The notes: a model not told the origin generated them from the sequence alone. A DNA stretch of 9,201 nt from an uncultured Microbacteriaceae bacterium (GCA_934661165.1 CAKUJB010000058.1:1-9201); one strand, 5' to 3'. Positions 1-5,869 are shown, numbered from the stretch's first letter. A program made the numbers and translations.

Positions 1-248
1 CGCTCGCCCTGTCCCGCGCGCTCGCGGCGGCTCAGGCGGCGGCGGGCGGCGGCGCCGCGGCGGCCGAGTCCGCCGGACGCGCCGTGCTCGAATCCGCGGC
101 GGGCGTCGACCCCGACTACCTCGCGATCGTCGACCCCGCGACGTTCGCCCCCCTTGCGGCCGACCATCTCGGCCCGGTCATCGCCATCGTCGCCGCGAAG
201 GTCGGCACGACGCGGCTCATCGACAACGCTCGATTCGCGATCGGCTGA
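1..248 (+). CDS. panC: Pantoate--beta-alanine ligase (pantothenate synthetase), C-terminal end only
   Basis: This is the last 81 residues of an ORF that enters from the left edge and stops at TGA 246-248. The reading frame begins at base 3. PanC condenses pantoate and beta-alanine with ATP in the cytoplasm, the last step of pantothenate (coenzyme A precursor) synthesis. The visible tail has the family's C-terminal signature: a VDPDYLAIVDP strand followed by IVAAKVGTTRLIDNARF, as in other actinobacterial PanC proteins. An Ala/Gly-rich stretch precedes it (about residues 8-20 of the fragment), a region that is variable in the family. The nucleotide-binding N-terminal half lies outside the window. 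The next gene is convergent, so panC ends its transcription unit here. The identification is good despite the truncation, because the RLIDN ending is distinctive. Confidence 0.88.
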   Translation, partial: LALSRALAAAQAAAGGGAAAAESAGRAVLESAAGVDPDYLAIVDPATFAPLAADHLGPVIAIVAAKVGTTRLIDNARFAIG

Positions 249-282
249 CCTCCGGACCGGCGTCGCCCCGGGTGCTCGATCG

Positions 283-296
283 CGGCGGCCCCGCCG
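283..296. terminator. Possible weak bidirectional terminator hairpin between panC and the SHOCT gene
   Basis: CGGCGG and CCGCCG pair around a two-base CC gap, lying between two convergent stop codons (248 and 342). There is no T-tract on either strand and the loop would have to open the inner pairs. The position suits a terminator, but such GC palindromes are common by chance in this genome. Confidence 0.22.
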
Positions 297-341
297 ATGA
301 TCGCGACCGTGAGGCCGAGTCGTCGCATGCGCATCTCCGGC

Positions 342-734
342 TCAGCTCGCGAGGACGGTGCGCTTGAGCTGCTCGTACTCCGCCTGGTCGATCGCGCCGG
401 CGTCGAGGAGGTCCTTCGCCCTGGCGATCTCGGAGGCGGGGCCGCCGGTGCCGGCGAGGCCGCGGACGTAGTCCTCGGTGGCCGCCTGGGCGGCCTTGGC
501 CTGCGCGGCATTGCGCTCGGCCATGCCGCGGCCGCGGGCGATGAGGTAGACGATCGCCGGGATGACGGGGATGAAGATGAAGGCGATCACCCAGAGCGCC
601 TTCCAGCCGCCGTGCAGCTCTCGGTCGCGGAAGAGATCCGCGACGATCGAGAAGAGCATCATCAGGTAGGCGATGAAGACGAAGATCGTGAGGAACCACC
701 AGATGGCGTCCCAGATCACGGCCCAGTAGGTCAT
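342..734 (-). CDS. Small membrane protein with PLDc_N-type transmembrane pair and C-terminal SHOCT domain
   Basis: A 130-residue protein. Two hydrophobic helices (about residues 8-32 and 47-67) flank a short charged loop (RDRELHGGWK). This matches the PLDc_N module, a membrane hairpin also found at the N-terminus of cardiolipin synthases, but no HKD phospholipase motif follows. A charged, Ala-rich linker leads to a SHOCT domain at about 100-128 (EIARAKDLLDAGAIDQAEYEQLK), a short helical oligomerisation or anchoring module. The start was set at the ATG at 734 because AAAGGG sits eight bases upstream; an in-frame ATG 15 codons earlier adds only an unconserved polar stretch. The DUF2252 gene lies 84 bases upstream on the same strand. 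No specific function is known; it may be a small envelope-stress or scaffold protein. The domain calls are firm, the role is not. Confidence 0.85.
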   Translation of the reverse strand: MTYWAVIWDAIWWFLTIFVFIAYLMMLFSIVADLFRDRELHGGWKALWVIAFIFIPVIPAIVYLIARGRGMAERNAAQAKAAQAATEDYVRGLAGTGGPASEIARAKDLLDAGAIDQAEYEQLKRTVLAS

Positions 735-777
735 GGTTGCACCCTTTCTCGGCGCCCGGGGGGTGCCTGTCGTGCTC

Positions 778-783
778 ACAGTA
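778..783 (-). promoter_or_regulatory. Candidate -10 box for the SHOCT membrane-protein gene
   Basis: On the minus strand TACTGT fits the actinobacterial TANNNT -10 pattern, 43 bases before the ATG at 734. No convincing -35 is present 17-18 bases further upstream. If used, it gives an mRNA leader of about 37 bases and lets the gene be expressed apart from the upstream DUF2252 gene. Confidence 0.3.
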
Positions 784-818
784 GTGGTCGCCGGGCCGCG
801 CCGTCGAGGCGACGACGA

Positions 819-2243
819 TCACGCGTCGATGACCGGCACCTCACCGCGGTCGATCGCCGCGCGCAGCACGTCGAAGTCGCGCCGGGACTGGCGGGCGTAG
901 TCCTCGGCCCAGGCGACGGCCGCCCGGTCGAAGGCCGGGCTGCCGCCGAGATAGCCGGCGATCTCGGTCCCCGCGGCGCTCTGCGAATGCGCGCGGGCCA
1001 GGCGCGCGCCGCAGGCCCGCACATACGAGGTGAACTCCTCCGGGGTGAGTCCCTCGGTCTCGATCGACCCCTTGCGGTCGCGGTACTGGCGCACATAGAA
1101 GTCGCGCCCGTCGTTGCTGAACCAGCCGAGGAACGGGTCGGAGACGGCCTGCAGCACGCGCTGACAGGCGACGACCCGGTGCCCCTCGCTGCGGAAGAGC
1201 GGGACGATGCCGCCGTCGCGCTGGGCGACCGTCGGCGCCGGCAGCCCGCCGAAGCGATCGAGCGCGGAGCGCGGCGCCTCCTTGACCTGGAGGATGATCG
1301 GCTCGCCGACGGGGCCGGCAAGCACGACGATGTAGCAGCGGGTCCCGACGCTCCCGACCCCGACGACCCGTCGCGCGACGTCGGCGACCTCGAACTGCGA
1401 GAGCAGCACGGCGATGTCGACCGGGACGGTCTGCAGGTACTCGGCCAGCAGCTCGTCGACCTTCGCGGCGAGTTCGGGGTCGAGCCTGGTCAGCACGGGC
1501 GGCTGCTCGACGATGCGCAGCCGACCTGCCGCGTCGGTCTCGGTGATCTTGAGCAGCGTGCGATCGGCGGTGCGACGCAGCGCCGCCTTGACGGCGCGAT
1601 CCAGGACGCGTCGAGCGGCCGGGGCGAGGGGCAGCTGCTTCGTGCGCTTCGCATCGGTGAGGTCGGTGTCGGCCTGGAAGAAGTACCGCGTCACGGCGTC
1701 GAGCCCGGCGAGCTCGCGCATCGTCCGGCGGTAGGCGGCCGCGGCCGCGAGCGCGGCGGCGGTCGTCGCCTCGGTCTCGTAGCCGTTGGCCTGCGCGGCG
1801 ATGACGATGCTCGTGAGCAGGCGCTTCACGTCCCACTCCCAGGGGGCGACGGAGGCCTCGTCGAAGTCGTTGAGGTCGAAGACGAGGGTGCGCTGCGGCG
1901 AGCTGTAGAGGCCGAAGTTCGCGAGGTGCGCGTCGCCGCAGGCGAGGACGTCGAGCCCCGTCGTCGGCGCCCCGGCGAGGTCATGGGCCATGAGCGCCGC
2001 GGTGCCGCGGAAGAATGCGAACGGGCCGGCGGCCATGCGCGCCATCCGGATCGGCACGAGCTCGGGCACTCGCGCGGCGTTCTGCACGTCGAGCAGCGCG
2101 AGCGGGTCCCGCTCGATCGGCGCGAAGGCCGCATGGGCGCTGCGCGGCAGTCGCTGCCGAAGCGCCCGGCCCGCGGCGACGGCCTCGTCGCGACCGCGCA
2201 CGGGGCGGCCGGCCTGCCGGAGTCTCACGTCGAAGAACGTCAT
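819..2243 (-). CDS. DUF2252 family protein, possibly a kinase-fold enzyme
   Basis: A 474-residue cytoplasmic protein with the hallmarks of DUF2252: an N-terminal R-x-PRSAHA region (about 31-40), PFAFFRGTA (74-82), CGDAHLANFG (102-111), and DLNDFDEASVAPWEWDVKRL (123-142). Later come a glycine-rich VVGVGSVGTR (293-302) and LQVKEA (319-323, Lys321), then QRVLQAVSDPFLGW and a C-terminal ARAHSQS. No reaction is established for the family that I can name. The GDxHxxN and DFDE elements resemble the catalytic and metal-binding segments of aminoglycoside-phosphotransferase-like kinases (inference). The ATG at 2243 was chosen because conserved sequence starts right after it and AGGGTG lies about ten bases upstream; the open frame runs on to 2438 only by invading lysS. 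It is divergent from lysS, and the SHOCT gene lies downstream on the same strand. No truncation is seen. Confidence 0.88.
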   Translation of the reverse strand: MTFFDVRLRQAGRPVRGRDEAVAAGRALRQRLPRSAHAAFAPIERDPLALLDVQNAARVPELVPIRMARMAAGPFAFFRGTAALMAHDLAGAPTTGLDVLACGDAHLANFGLYSSPQRTLVFDLNDFDEASVAPWEWDVKRLLTSIVIAAQANGYETEATTAAALAAAAAYRRTMRELAGLDAVTRYFFQADTDLTDAKRTKQLPLAPAARRVLDRAVKAALRRTADRTLLKITETDAAGRLRIVEQPPVLTRLDPELAAKVDELLAEYLQTVPVDIAVLLSQFEVADVARRVVGVGSVGTRCYIVVLAGPVGEPIILQVKEAPRSALDRFGGLPAPTVAQRDGGIVPLFRSEGHRVVACQRVLQAVSDPFLGWFSNDGRDFYVRQYRDRKGSIETEGLTPEEFTSYVRACGARLARAHSQSAAGTEIAGYLGGSPAFDRAAVAWAEDYARQSRRDFDVLRAAIDRGEVPVIDA

Positions 2244-2323
2244 CGCTCGGTCACCCTGACAGAAAGCGCCGCCGCACGCCAGAGGCGGCGGGCCTAACCG
2301 CCGAGTGCTGAGCCCCGCGCGGC

Positions 2324-2329
2324 TAGGCT
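2324..2329 (+). promoter_or_regulatory. Candidate -10 box for leaderless lysS transcription
   Basis: TAGGCT fits TANNNT and ends eight bases before the GTG at 2338. A transcript starting at or next to that GTG would have essentially no 5' leader, an arrangement common in actinobacteria. No Shine-Dalgarno sequence precedes the GTG, which supports the idea. No clear -35 element is visible. Confidence 0.55.
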
Positions 2330-2337
2330 TGGCTCCC

Positions 2338-3849
2338 GTGGCCGACGTGACTCCCGACACCCCAGAGCATGAGGAGCTCACCGCTGAGGAGATCAGCGAG
2401 CAGATGGGCATCCGCCTCGCCAAGCGCGAGCGGCTCATCGCGGAGGTCGGCGACGCCTATCCGGTCGCGCTGCCGATCACGACGACGATCGGCGAGGTCC
2501 GCGCCGCGCACCCCGGCCTCGAGCCCGACACGCAGACGGGCGAGCTCGTCGGGCTCGCGGGCCGCATCGTCTTCCGCCGCGACGCGGGCAAGCTCGTCTT
2601 CGTCACGCTCCAGGCCGGCGACGGCCAGCGCCTCCAGGCGATGCTCTCGGCGGCGAACGTCGGCGCGGACTCCCTCGCGACGTTCAAGGAGCTCGCCGAC
2701 CTCGGCGACCACCTCTTCGTCCACGGCGAGGTCATCGCCTCGCGCCGCGGCGAGCTGAGCATCATGGCGGACGAGTGGCGGATCGCGGCGAAGGCCGTCC
2801 GGCCGCTGCCGAACGTCTACAAGGACCTCGGCGAGGAGACCCGCGTCCGCCAGCGCTACATCGACCTCATCGTCCGCGAGCAGGCGCGGCAGACGGTCGT
2901 CGCCCGCGCGACGACGATGTCGAGCATCCGCCGCACGCTCGAGTCGCGCGGCTTCATCGAGGTCGAGACCCCGAAGCTCCAGGTCATGCACGGCGGCGCG
3001 AATGCGCGGCCGTTCGTCACGCATTCGAACGCGTTCGACATGGAGCTCTACCTCTCGATCGCCCCGGAGCTCTTCCTCAAGCGCGCCGTCGTCGGCGGCA
3101 TCGAGCGCGTCTTCGAGATCGCCCGCAACTTCCGCAACGAGGGCGCCGACTCGACGCACTCCCCGGAGTTCGCGATGCTCGAGGCGTACCAGGCGTACAC
3201 CGACTATCACGGGATCGCCGACCTCACGCAGGCGATCATCCAGGACGCCGCGCTCGCGGTCGCCGGATCCCACGTCGTCACGTGGCACGACGGCACCGAG
3301 TACGACCTCGGCGGCGACTGGCCCCGCATCTCGCTGTACGGCTCGCTCTCCGAGGCCGTCGGCGAGACGATCACGCCCGAGACCCCGCTCGCCGACCTCA
3401 AGCGCCTCGCGGACGCGGCCGGCATCGAGGTCCCGCACGAGGTGCCCGGCAAGTACGTCGAGGAGCTCTGGGAGCACTTCGTCAAGGGCGGTCTCGACCG
3501 GCCGACGTTCGTCATGGACTTCCCCCTCGACACGTCGCCGCTCACCCGCGAGCACCGCGAGCGCCCGGGCGTCGTGGAGAAGTGGGACCTCTACGTCCGC
3601 GGCTTCGAGCTCGCGACCGGCTACTCGGAGCTCGTCGACCCGGTCGTGCAGCGCGAGCGCTTCATCGAGCAGGCGCGTCAGGGCGCGGCGGGCGACGACG
3701 AGGCGATGCGCATCGACGAGGAGTTCCTCCGCGCGATGGAGTACGGCATGCCGCCGTCGGGCGGCATGGGCATGGGCATCGACCGGCTCCTCATGGCGCT
3801 GACGGGCCTCGGCATCCGCGAGACGATCCTCTTCCCCCTGGTGAAGTGA
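2338..3849 (+). CDS. lysS: Lysyl-tRNA synthetase, class II
   Basis: A 503-residue enzyme that charges tRNA-Lys with lysine using ATP; E. coli LysS is of similar length. An N-terminal helix (about 15-40) leads to an OB-fold anticodon-binding domain (about 66-150, starting near GELVGLAGRIVFRR). The class II catalytic core follows. RQRYIDLI (171-178) and GFIEVETPKLQ (205 on) mark motif 1, FRNEGADSTHSPEF (265 on) is motif 2, and GGMGMGIDR (475-483) is motif 3 with its invariant Arg483. The chosen start is GTG 2338, which has a TAGGCT -10 box eight bases before it. An in-frame GTG at 2305 lies upstream of that box and adds 11 unconserved residues. The stop overlaps the ATG of a small membrane ORF by one base. 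This is a housekeeping gene; all core motifs appear intact. Confidence 0.96.
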   Translation: MADVTPDTPEHEELTAEEISEQMGIRLAKRERLIAEVGDAYPVALPITTTIGEVRAAHPGLEPDTQTGELVGLAGRIVFRRDAGKLVFVTLQAGDGQRLQAMLSAANVGADSLATFKELADLGDHLFVHGEVIASRRGELSIMADEWRIAAKAVRPLPNVYKDLGEETRVRQRYIDLIVREQARQTVVARATTMSSIRRTLESRGFIEVETPKLQVMHGGANARPFVTHSNAFDMELYLSIAPELFLKRAVVGGIERVFEIARNFRNEGADSTHSPEFAMLEAYQAYTDYHGIADLTQAIIQDAALAVAGSHVVTWHDGTEYDLGGDWPRISLYGSLSEAVGETITPETPLADLKRLADAAGIEVPHEVPGKYVEELWEHFVKGGLDRPTFVMDFPLDTSPLTREHRERPGVVEKWDLYVRGFELATGYSELVDPVVQRERFIEQARQGAAGDDEAMRIDEEFLRAMEYGMPPSGGMGMGIDRLLMALTGLGIRETILFPLVK

Positions 3850-3941
3850 TGGACCGCAAGTCCTCCCGCCTGCTCATGACCGCGGTCCTCGTGCTGCTCG
3901 TCGTCGGCGTCGCGGTCGCGTTCCTCCTCAACGCCGGCTGA
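3849..3941 (+). CDS. Tiny single-pass membrane protein translationally coupled to lysS
   Basis: Thirty codons beginning at an ATG that overlaps the lysS stop (TGATG, one shared base) and ending at TGA 3939-3941. The peptide has a basic start (MDRKSSR), one uninterrupted hydrophobic helix (about residues 8-27, rich in Leu and Val) and a short LLNAG end, so the expected topology is N-terminus in, one membrane pass. GGTGAAG inside the last lysS codons could act as a ribosome binding site, although spacing is short and reinitiation after LysS is more likely. I recognise no family. Evidence that it is real is the exact stop/start overlap, the positive-inside charge pattern and the well-formed helix. 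Against it, short hydrophobic frames are easy to form in GC-rich DNA. Confidence 0.6.
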   Translation: MDRKSSRLLMTAVLVLLVVGVAVAFLLNAG

Positions 3942-3944
3942 GCG

Positions 3945-3960
3945 GGCGCCGCACGGCGCC
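3945..3960 (+). terminator. Short GC hairpin after the lysS unit, possible weak terminator
   Basis: GGCGCC, loop GCAC, GGCGCC forms a perfect six-pair stem four bases after the small ORF's stop. No T-tract follows, so termination would be weak or factor-dependent. It lies before the separate promoter at 4002, which is where an end of the lysS unit would be expected. Confidence 0.3.
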
Positions 3961-4001
3961 GAGCGAGGAATGCGCGGGGCGGCCTCGCAGGCGCCCTCGC
4001 C

Positions 4002-4007
4002 TAGACT
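4002..4007 (+). promoter_or_regulatory. Candidate -10 box for a leaderless small membrane-protein gene
   Basis: TAGACT fits TANNNT and ends six bases before ATG 4014. This spacing places the transcription start at the A of the ATG. There is no Shine-Dalgarno sequence, as expected for a leaderless mRNA. Confidence 0.6.
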
Positions 4008-4013
4008 GTGGGC

Positions 4014-4190
4014 ATGCCGCAGGAGTACTGGGCGAACTTCGTCTTCAGCCTCGTGCCGACCATCGTGATCGGCCTCATCTTCTGGTACATCCTGCGCGGG
4101 ATCATCCGCTCGGACCGCCGCGAGCGCGAGGTCGCGGCGCGGATCGACGCCGAGGAGCGCGCGAAGGCGGGCCTCCCGCCCCGCGCCTGA
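4014..4190 (+). CDS. Small single-pass membrane protein, function unknown
   Basis: A 58-residue protein: a short MPQEYWANFVF start, one hydrophobic helix at about residues 9-29 (SLVPTIVIGLIFWYILRGII) and a charged cytoplasmic tail with basic/acidic heptads (RSDRREREVAARIDAEERAKAG) ending in LPPRA. The tail looks helical and may form a short coiled coil or protein contact. Similar tiny membrane proteins occur in Microbacteriaceae genomes from my general knowledge, but I know of no function. A GTG start two codons earlier directly abuts the -10 box, so ATG 4014 is preferred as a leaderless start. Its stop lies only six bases from the stop of the convergent PIN toxin gene, so no terminator fits between the two. 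Confidence 0.8.
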   Translation: MPQEYWANFVFSLVPTIVIGLIFWYILRGIIRSDRREREVAARIDAEERAKAGLPPRA

Positions 4191-4196
4191 TCCCGC

Positions 4197-4589
4197 TCAG
4201 TCAGGGACGATGACCTCGACGAGGTCGGCTGCCGCTCGAGCGAGCCTCCGGTCGAGGGTCAGCAGCGGAGACTGCAGCCACTCCGCGAGCGCGACGTAGC
4301 TCGCGTCGTAGGCGGTGAACTGGCCGCGGAGCTCCCAGATCCTCGGGAGCAGCGGCCCATGGGGATGCAACGACAGCCGTGTGAGGTGCGGCAGCTCTGC
4401 CAGCCAGTGTCCGGCGGCGTCGGCAGCGCGACGATCCGTGCGAGCGCTGCGCCGCAGTGCATTGGCCGTCTCGATGAGGGCGACCTGCGGCGCGTGCATC
4501 CAGTCGTCGCCGAGCCGGGACCAGATCTGCTCGCCGCGCTCGCCGGACAGCTCCACCAGGACGGAGGCGTCGACGACGGTGGCATCCAT
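4197..4589 (-). CDS. vapC: PIN-domain ribonuclease toxin of a VapBC/FitAB-type module
   Basis: A 130-residue PIN protein, the normal size for VapC toxins, which are metal-dependent RNases that typically cut tRNA or rRNA when freed from their antitoxin. The acidic active-site residues are all present: Asp7 (VVDASVLVEL), Glu40 (ALIETANALRR), Asp95 (FTAYDASYVALAE) and Asp113 (LLTLDRRLARA). The toxin therefore looks catalytically intact. The start is ATG 4589, whose A is the last base of the antitoxin stop (TGATG). No strong ribosome binding site is seen, so translation probably depends on antitoxin translation, which would keep toxin supply linked to its inhibitor. The toxin target cannot be read from the sequence. 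FitB would be an equivalent name for the same fold. The gene is convergent with the small membrane-protein gene. Confidence 0.9.
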   Translation of the reverse strand: MDATVVDASVLVELSGERGEQIWSRLGDDWMHAPQVALIETANALRRSARTDRRAADAAGHWLAELPHLTRLSLHPHGPLLPRIWELRGQFTAYDASYVALAEWLQSPLLTLDRRLARAAADLVEVIVPD

Positions 4590-4828
4590 CAGCGGGCGTC
4601 CCGCTCGGACTTCCAGTCGTCGATCTCCTCCTGCGTGACGCGACCGCCGGTCGAGGGCGGCCGGTTCCGCCACCACGTCTCCCAGGCTTCGCGACGTCGC
4701 ACCGTGTCGGAGAGCTCTCGCCGCAGGTAGGCCGAGAGCGAGAGACCCTCGGCGGCCGCCGTGCGCTCGAGCGCATCGACGATCGCTGGCTCGACGCCTC
4801 GGACCTGGATCGTTCGTCCCTCCGCCAC
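4589..4828 (-). CDS. vapB: Ribbon-helix-helix antitoxin of the VapBC/FitAB-type module
   Basis: With the preferred GTG start at 4828 the protein has 79 residues. The N-terminal part is a ribbon-helix-helix DNA-binding fold: strand TIQVRGV (6-12), helix A (13-28) and helix B starting at SLSAYLRREL (30-39). The C-terminal part (about 48-79) contains AWETWWRNRPP and a charged VTQEEIDDWKSERDAR end; in this family such tails wrap the toxin and place an Arg in its active site. In-frame ATGs at 4855 and 4873 would add 9 or 15 residues not typical of the fold. GTG 4828 is preferred because TATGAT ends six bases before it, fitting leaderless transcription. The antitoxin probably represses its own promoter with the toxin as co-repressor through the inverted repeat at 4844-4879. 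Confidence 0.85.
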   Translation of the reverse strand: MAEGRTIQVRGVEPAIVDALERTAAAEGLSLSAYLRRELSDTVRRREAWETWWRNRPPSTGGRVTQEEIDDWKSERDAR

Positions 4829-4834
4829 GACGGC

Positions 4835-4840
4835 ATCATA
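4835..4840 (-). promoter_or_regulatory. -10 box for leaderless vapBC transcription
   Basis: On the minus strand TATGAT, one base from the consensus TATAAT, is followed by six bases and then GTG 4828. A start at that G would make the mRNA leaderless. No -35 consensus is seen at the expected distance; that region is occupied by the inverted repeat at 4844-4879, so a bound repressor would cover the promoter. Confidence 0.6.
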
Positions 4841-4843
4841 CTT

Positions 4844-4879
4844 GAGTGCATGCATAATGCGCGAGAGTCGCATGCACTC
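4844..4879. promoter_or_regulatory. 36-bp inverted repeat, probable operator of the VapBC complex
   Basis: GAGTGCATGC (4844-4853) and GCATGCACTC (4870-4879) are perfect 10-base inverted repeats separated by 16 bases. Each arm contains the palindrome GCATGC. The whole element is 36 bp and lies immediately upstream of the vapBC -10 box, covering the -35 region. FitAB of Neisseria gonorrhoeae is known to bind a 36-bp inverted repeat (IR36) in its own promoter, with an antitoxin dimer contacting each arm. The matching length here is suggestive, but binding is inferred. Confidence 0.7.
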
Positions 4880-4950
4880 GGCGTCGCGTCAATTCGGATG
4901 GGCTGTGCCTGTGGATCGCCGATATCCCGACTGGGATGTGGAGGAGTCGT

Positions 4951-5178
4951 CTACCCCCGCCGCACCTCGAGCAGCTCGCCGACCTCGCACTCGAGCGCGT
5001 CGCAGATCGCGGTGAGCGTCGAGAAGCGGATCGCCTTCGCCCGGTCGTTCTTGAGGACCGAGAGGTTGACGATCGAGATGCCGACCTGCTCGCTCAGCCG
5101 CGTCAGCGTCATGCCGCGCGCGGCGAGCAGCTCGTCGAGCCGGCAGTGGACCCGGCCGAGGTCGTCGTCCGGCGCCAT
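4951..5178 (-). CDS. Xre/Cro-C1-type helix-turn-helix transcription regulator
   Basis: A 75-residue regulator consisting almost only of one HTH domain of the YozG-like type. Helix 1 covers about 11-21 (RLDELLAARGM) and the HTH proper about 24-43 (LTRLSEQVGISIVNLSVLKN). The AKAIRFSTLTAICDALECEVGELLEV segment (47-72) completes the five-helix fold; the phrase 'L..IC.ALEC.VGELLE' is typical. Its ATG (5178) shares one base with the stop of the upstream DUF2975-like gene (TGATG), so the two are translationally coupled. Small Xre regulators of this type are commonly paired with DUF2975 membrane proteins, as with YozG and YoaS of Bacillus subtilis. It probably binds the repeats at 5811-5860 to control its own operon and perhaps the divergent clpC region (inference). 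Its signal and target genes are unknown. Confidence 0.88.
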   Translation of the reverse strand: MAPDDDLGRVHCRLDELLAARGMTLTRLSEQVGISIVNLSVLKNDRAKAIRFSTLTAICDALECEVGELLEVRRG

Positions 5179-5801
5179 CAGACGAGCCCCTCGGTCTCGC
5201 GCTGGAGCCGGTGGCCGACGGCGAAGACGGTCGAGAGCAGTCCGCTGACGAAGGCGAGCACGAGCAGGGTGCCGAGGTCGACGCTCATGACGACGTTGTC
5301 AAACGTGCCCTCGGACAGCAGCGCGAAGGCGCCGTTCGCGCCCATGTTGCCGAAGAAGGGATGCAGCGCGACGCCGAGCAGCCCGACGATCCCCGCCGTC
5401 GAGACGAGCGCGGTGTTGCGCCGCGAGAAGACGCGGCCGCGCAGCACGCTCACAGCGATGAGCAGCAGGCACACGACGACGGTGACGATCGCGCCCGCGC
5501 CGATGACCTGCTGGATGACGAGCGCGCCGACCGCGGCGGGCTGGAGCGCCGGCACCGTGATGATCGCCTGTTCGAGGACGACGGGGACCTCGGCGCCGTC
5601 GACGCCGATGGGGGCGAGACCGGGCGTGCCCTCGAAGACGGCGAGGACGGGCACCGCCGCGTTGCGCAGCACCTCGATCGTGCGCAGCACGGCCGCGACG
5701 ACTGCCCACGCGGCGATCACCGCGCCGGCGAGCGCGAGGACGACGAGGGCGATCCCGTCGCCGCGGGTGAGCGCTCCGTCGGACCGGGTTCGCGCATTCA
5801 T
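5178..5801 (-). CDS. DUF2975-like four-helix membrane protein paired with an Xre regulator
   Basis: A 207-residue membrane protein. Predicted helices lie at about 16-40, 90-120, 131-149 and 170-196, with an external-looking loop at 41-89 between the first two. The motif RGRVFSRRN (121-129) before helix 3 is the most recognisable family feature. Start is ATG 5801, five bases after an AGGAG ribosome binding site; a longer frame back to 5972 has no such site and would remove the promoter. It is first in an operon with the Xre gene, overlapping it by one base. The pairing suggests a membrane partner that senses something or sequesters the regulator (inference; no mechanism is established that I can cite). 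The DUF2975 assignment rests on size, topology, motif and the Xre partner, so it is probable rather than certain. Confidence 0.78.
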   Translation of the reverse strand: MNARTRSDGALTRGDGIALVVLALAGAVIAAWAVVAAVLRTIEVLRNAAVPVLAVFEGTPGLAPIGVDGAEVPVVLEQAIITVPALQPAAVGALVIQQVIGAGAIVTVVVCLLLIAVSVLRGRVFSRRNTALVSTAGIVGLLGVALHPFFGNMGANGAFALLSEGTFDNVVMSVDLGTLLVLAFVSGLLSTVFAVGHRLQRETEGLV

Positions 5802-5810
5802 GGTGACTCC

Positions 5811-5860
5811 TATCGAAGATCGATAATAACGATGAACGATAAGATAACGAGCATCGATAA
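5811..5860. repeat. AT-rich iterated TTATCG/CGATAA motif in the DUF2975-Xre promoter, candidate operator
   Basis: CGATAA occurs at 5821-5826, 5837-5842 and 5855-5860, spaced 16 and 18 bases apart. The first two copies are each followed by TAACGA (5827-5832 and 5845-5850), giving a degenerate tandem unit. The copy nearest the gene also forms the inverted repeat TATCGA-AGA-TCGATA (5811-5825). This 50-base stretch has 17 G/C (34%), against a background near 70%. Overlap with the operon's -10 region suggests binding by the Xre regulator encoded downstream. Confidence 0.6.
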
Positions 5861-5869
5861 GAGAAGCAA
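5841..5869 (-). promoter_or_regulatory. Promoter of the DUF2975-Xre operon
   Basis: On the minus strand TTGCTT (5869-5864) and TATCTT (5846-5841) are separated by 17 bases, a good primary-sigma layout. The start would fall near 5834, giving a leader of about 33 bases that includes AGGAG before ATG 5801. A second -10 candidate, TATTAT (5828-5823), lacks a -35. The TTATCG repeats overlap both. Confidence 0.6.

Noticed and set aside
14..66. GGC/GCG-rich triplet run resembling a short tandem repeat
   Set aside because: It encodes the Ala/Gly stretch in the variable part of PanC and is explained by composition.
297..2297. A 666-codon open frame on the plus strand opposite the DUF2252 and SHOCT genes
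   Set aside because: Its product is low-complexity, rich in Arg, Gly and Asp, with no recognisable domain. It is the antisense of a gene with clear DUF2252 motifs, and open antisense frames are expected at this GC bias.
2323..3555. A 410-codon minus-strand frame opposite lysS
   Set aside because: Shadow of lysS with highly charged low-complexity translation; lysS has all class II synthetase motifs.
4923..4938. Hairpin ATCCC-GACT-GGGAT after the Xre gene as a terminator
   Set aside because: Only five pairs and no T-tract on the minus strand; too weak to call.
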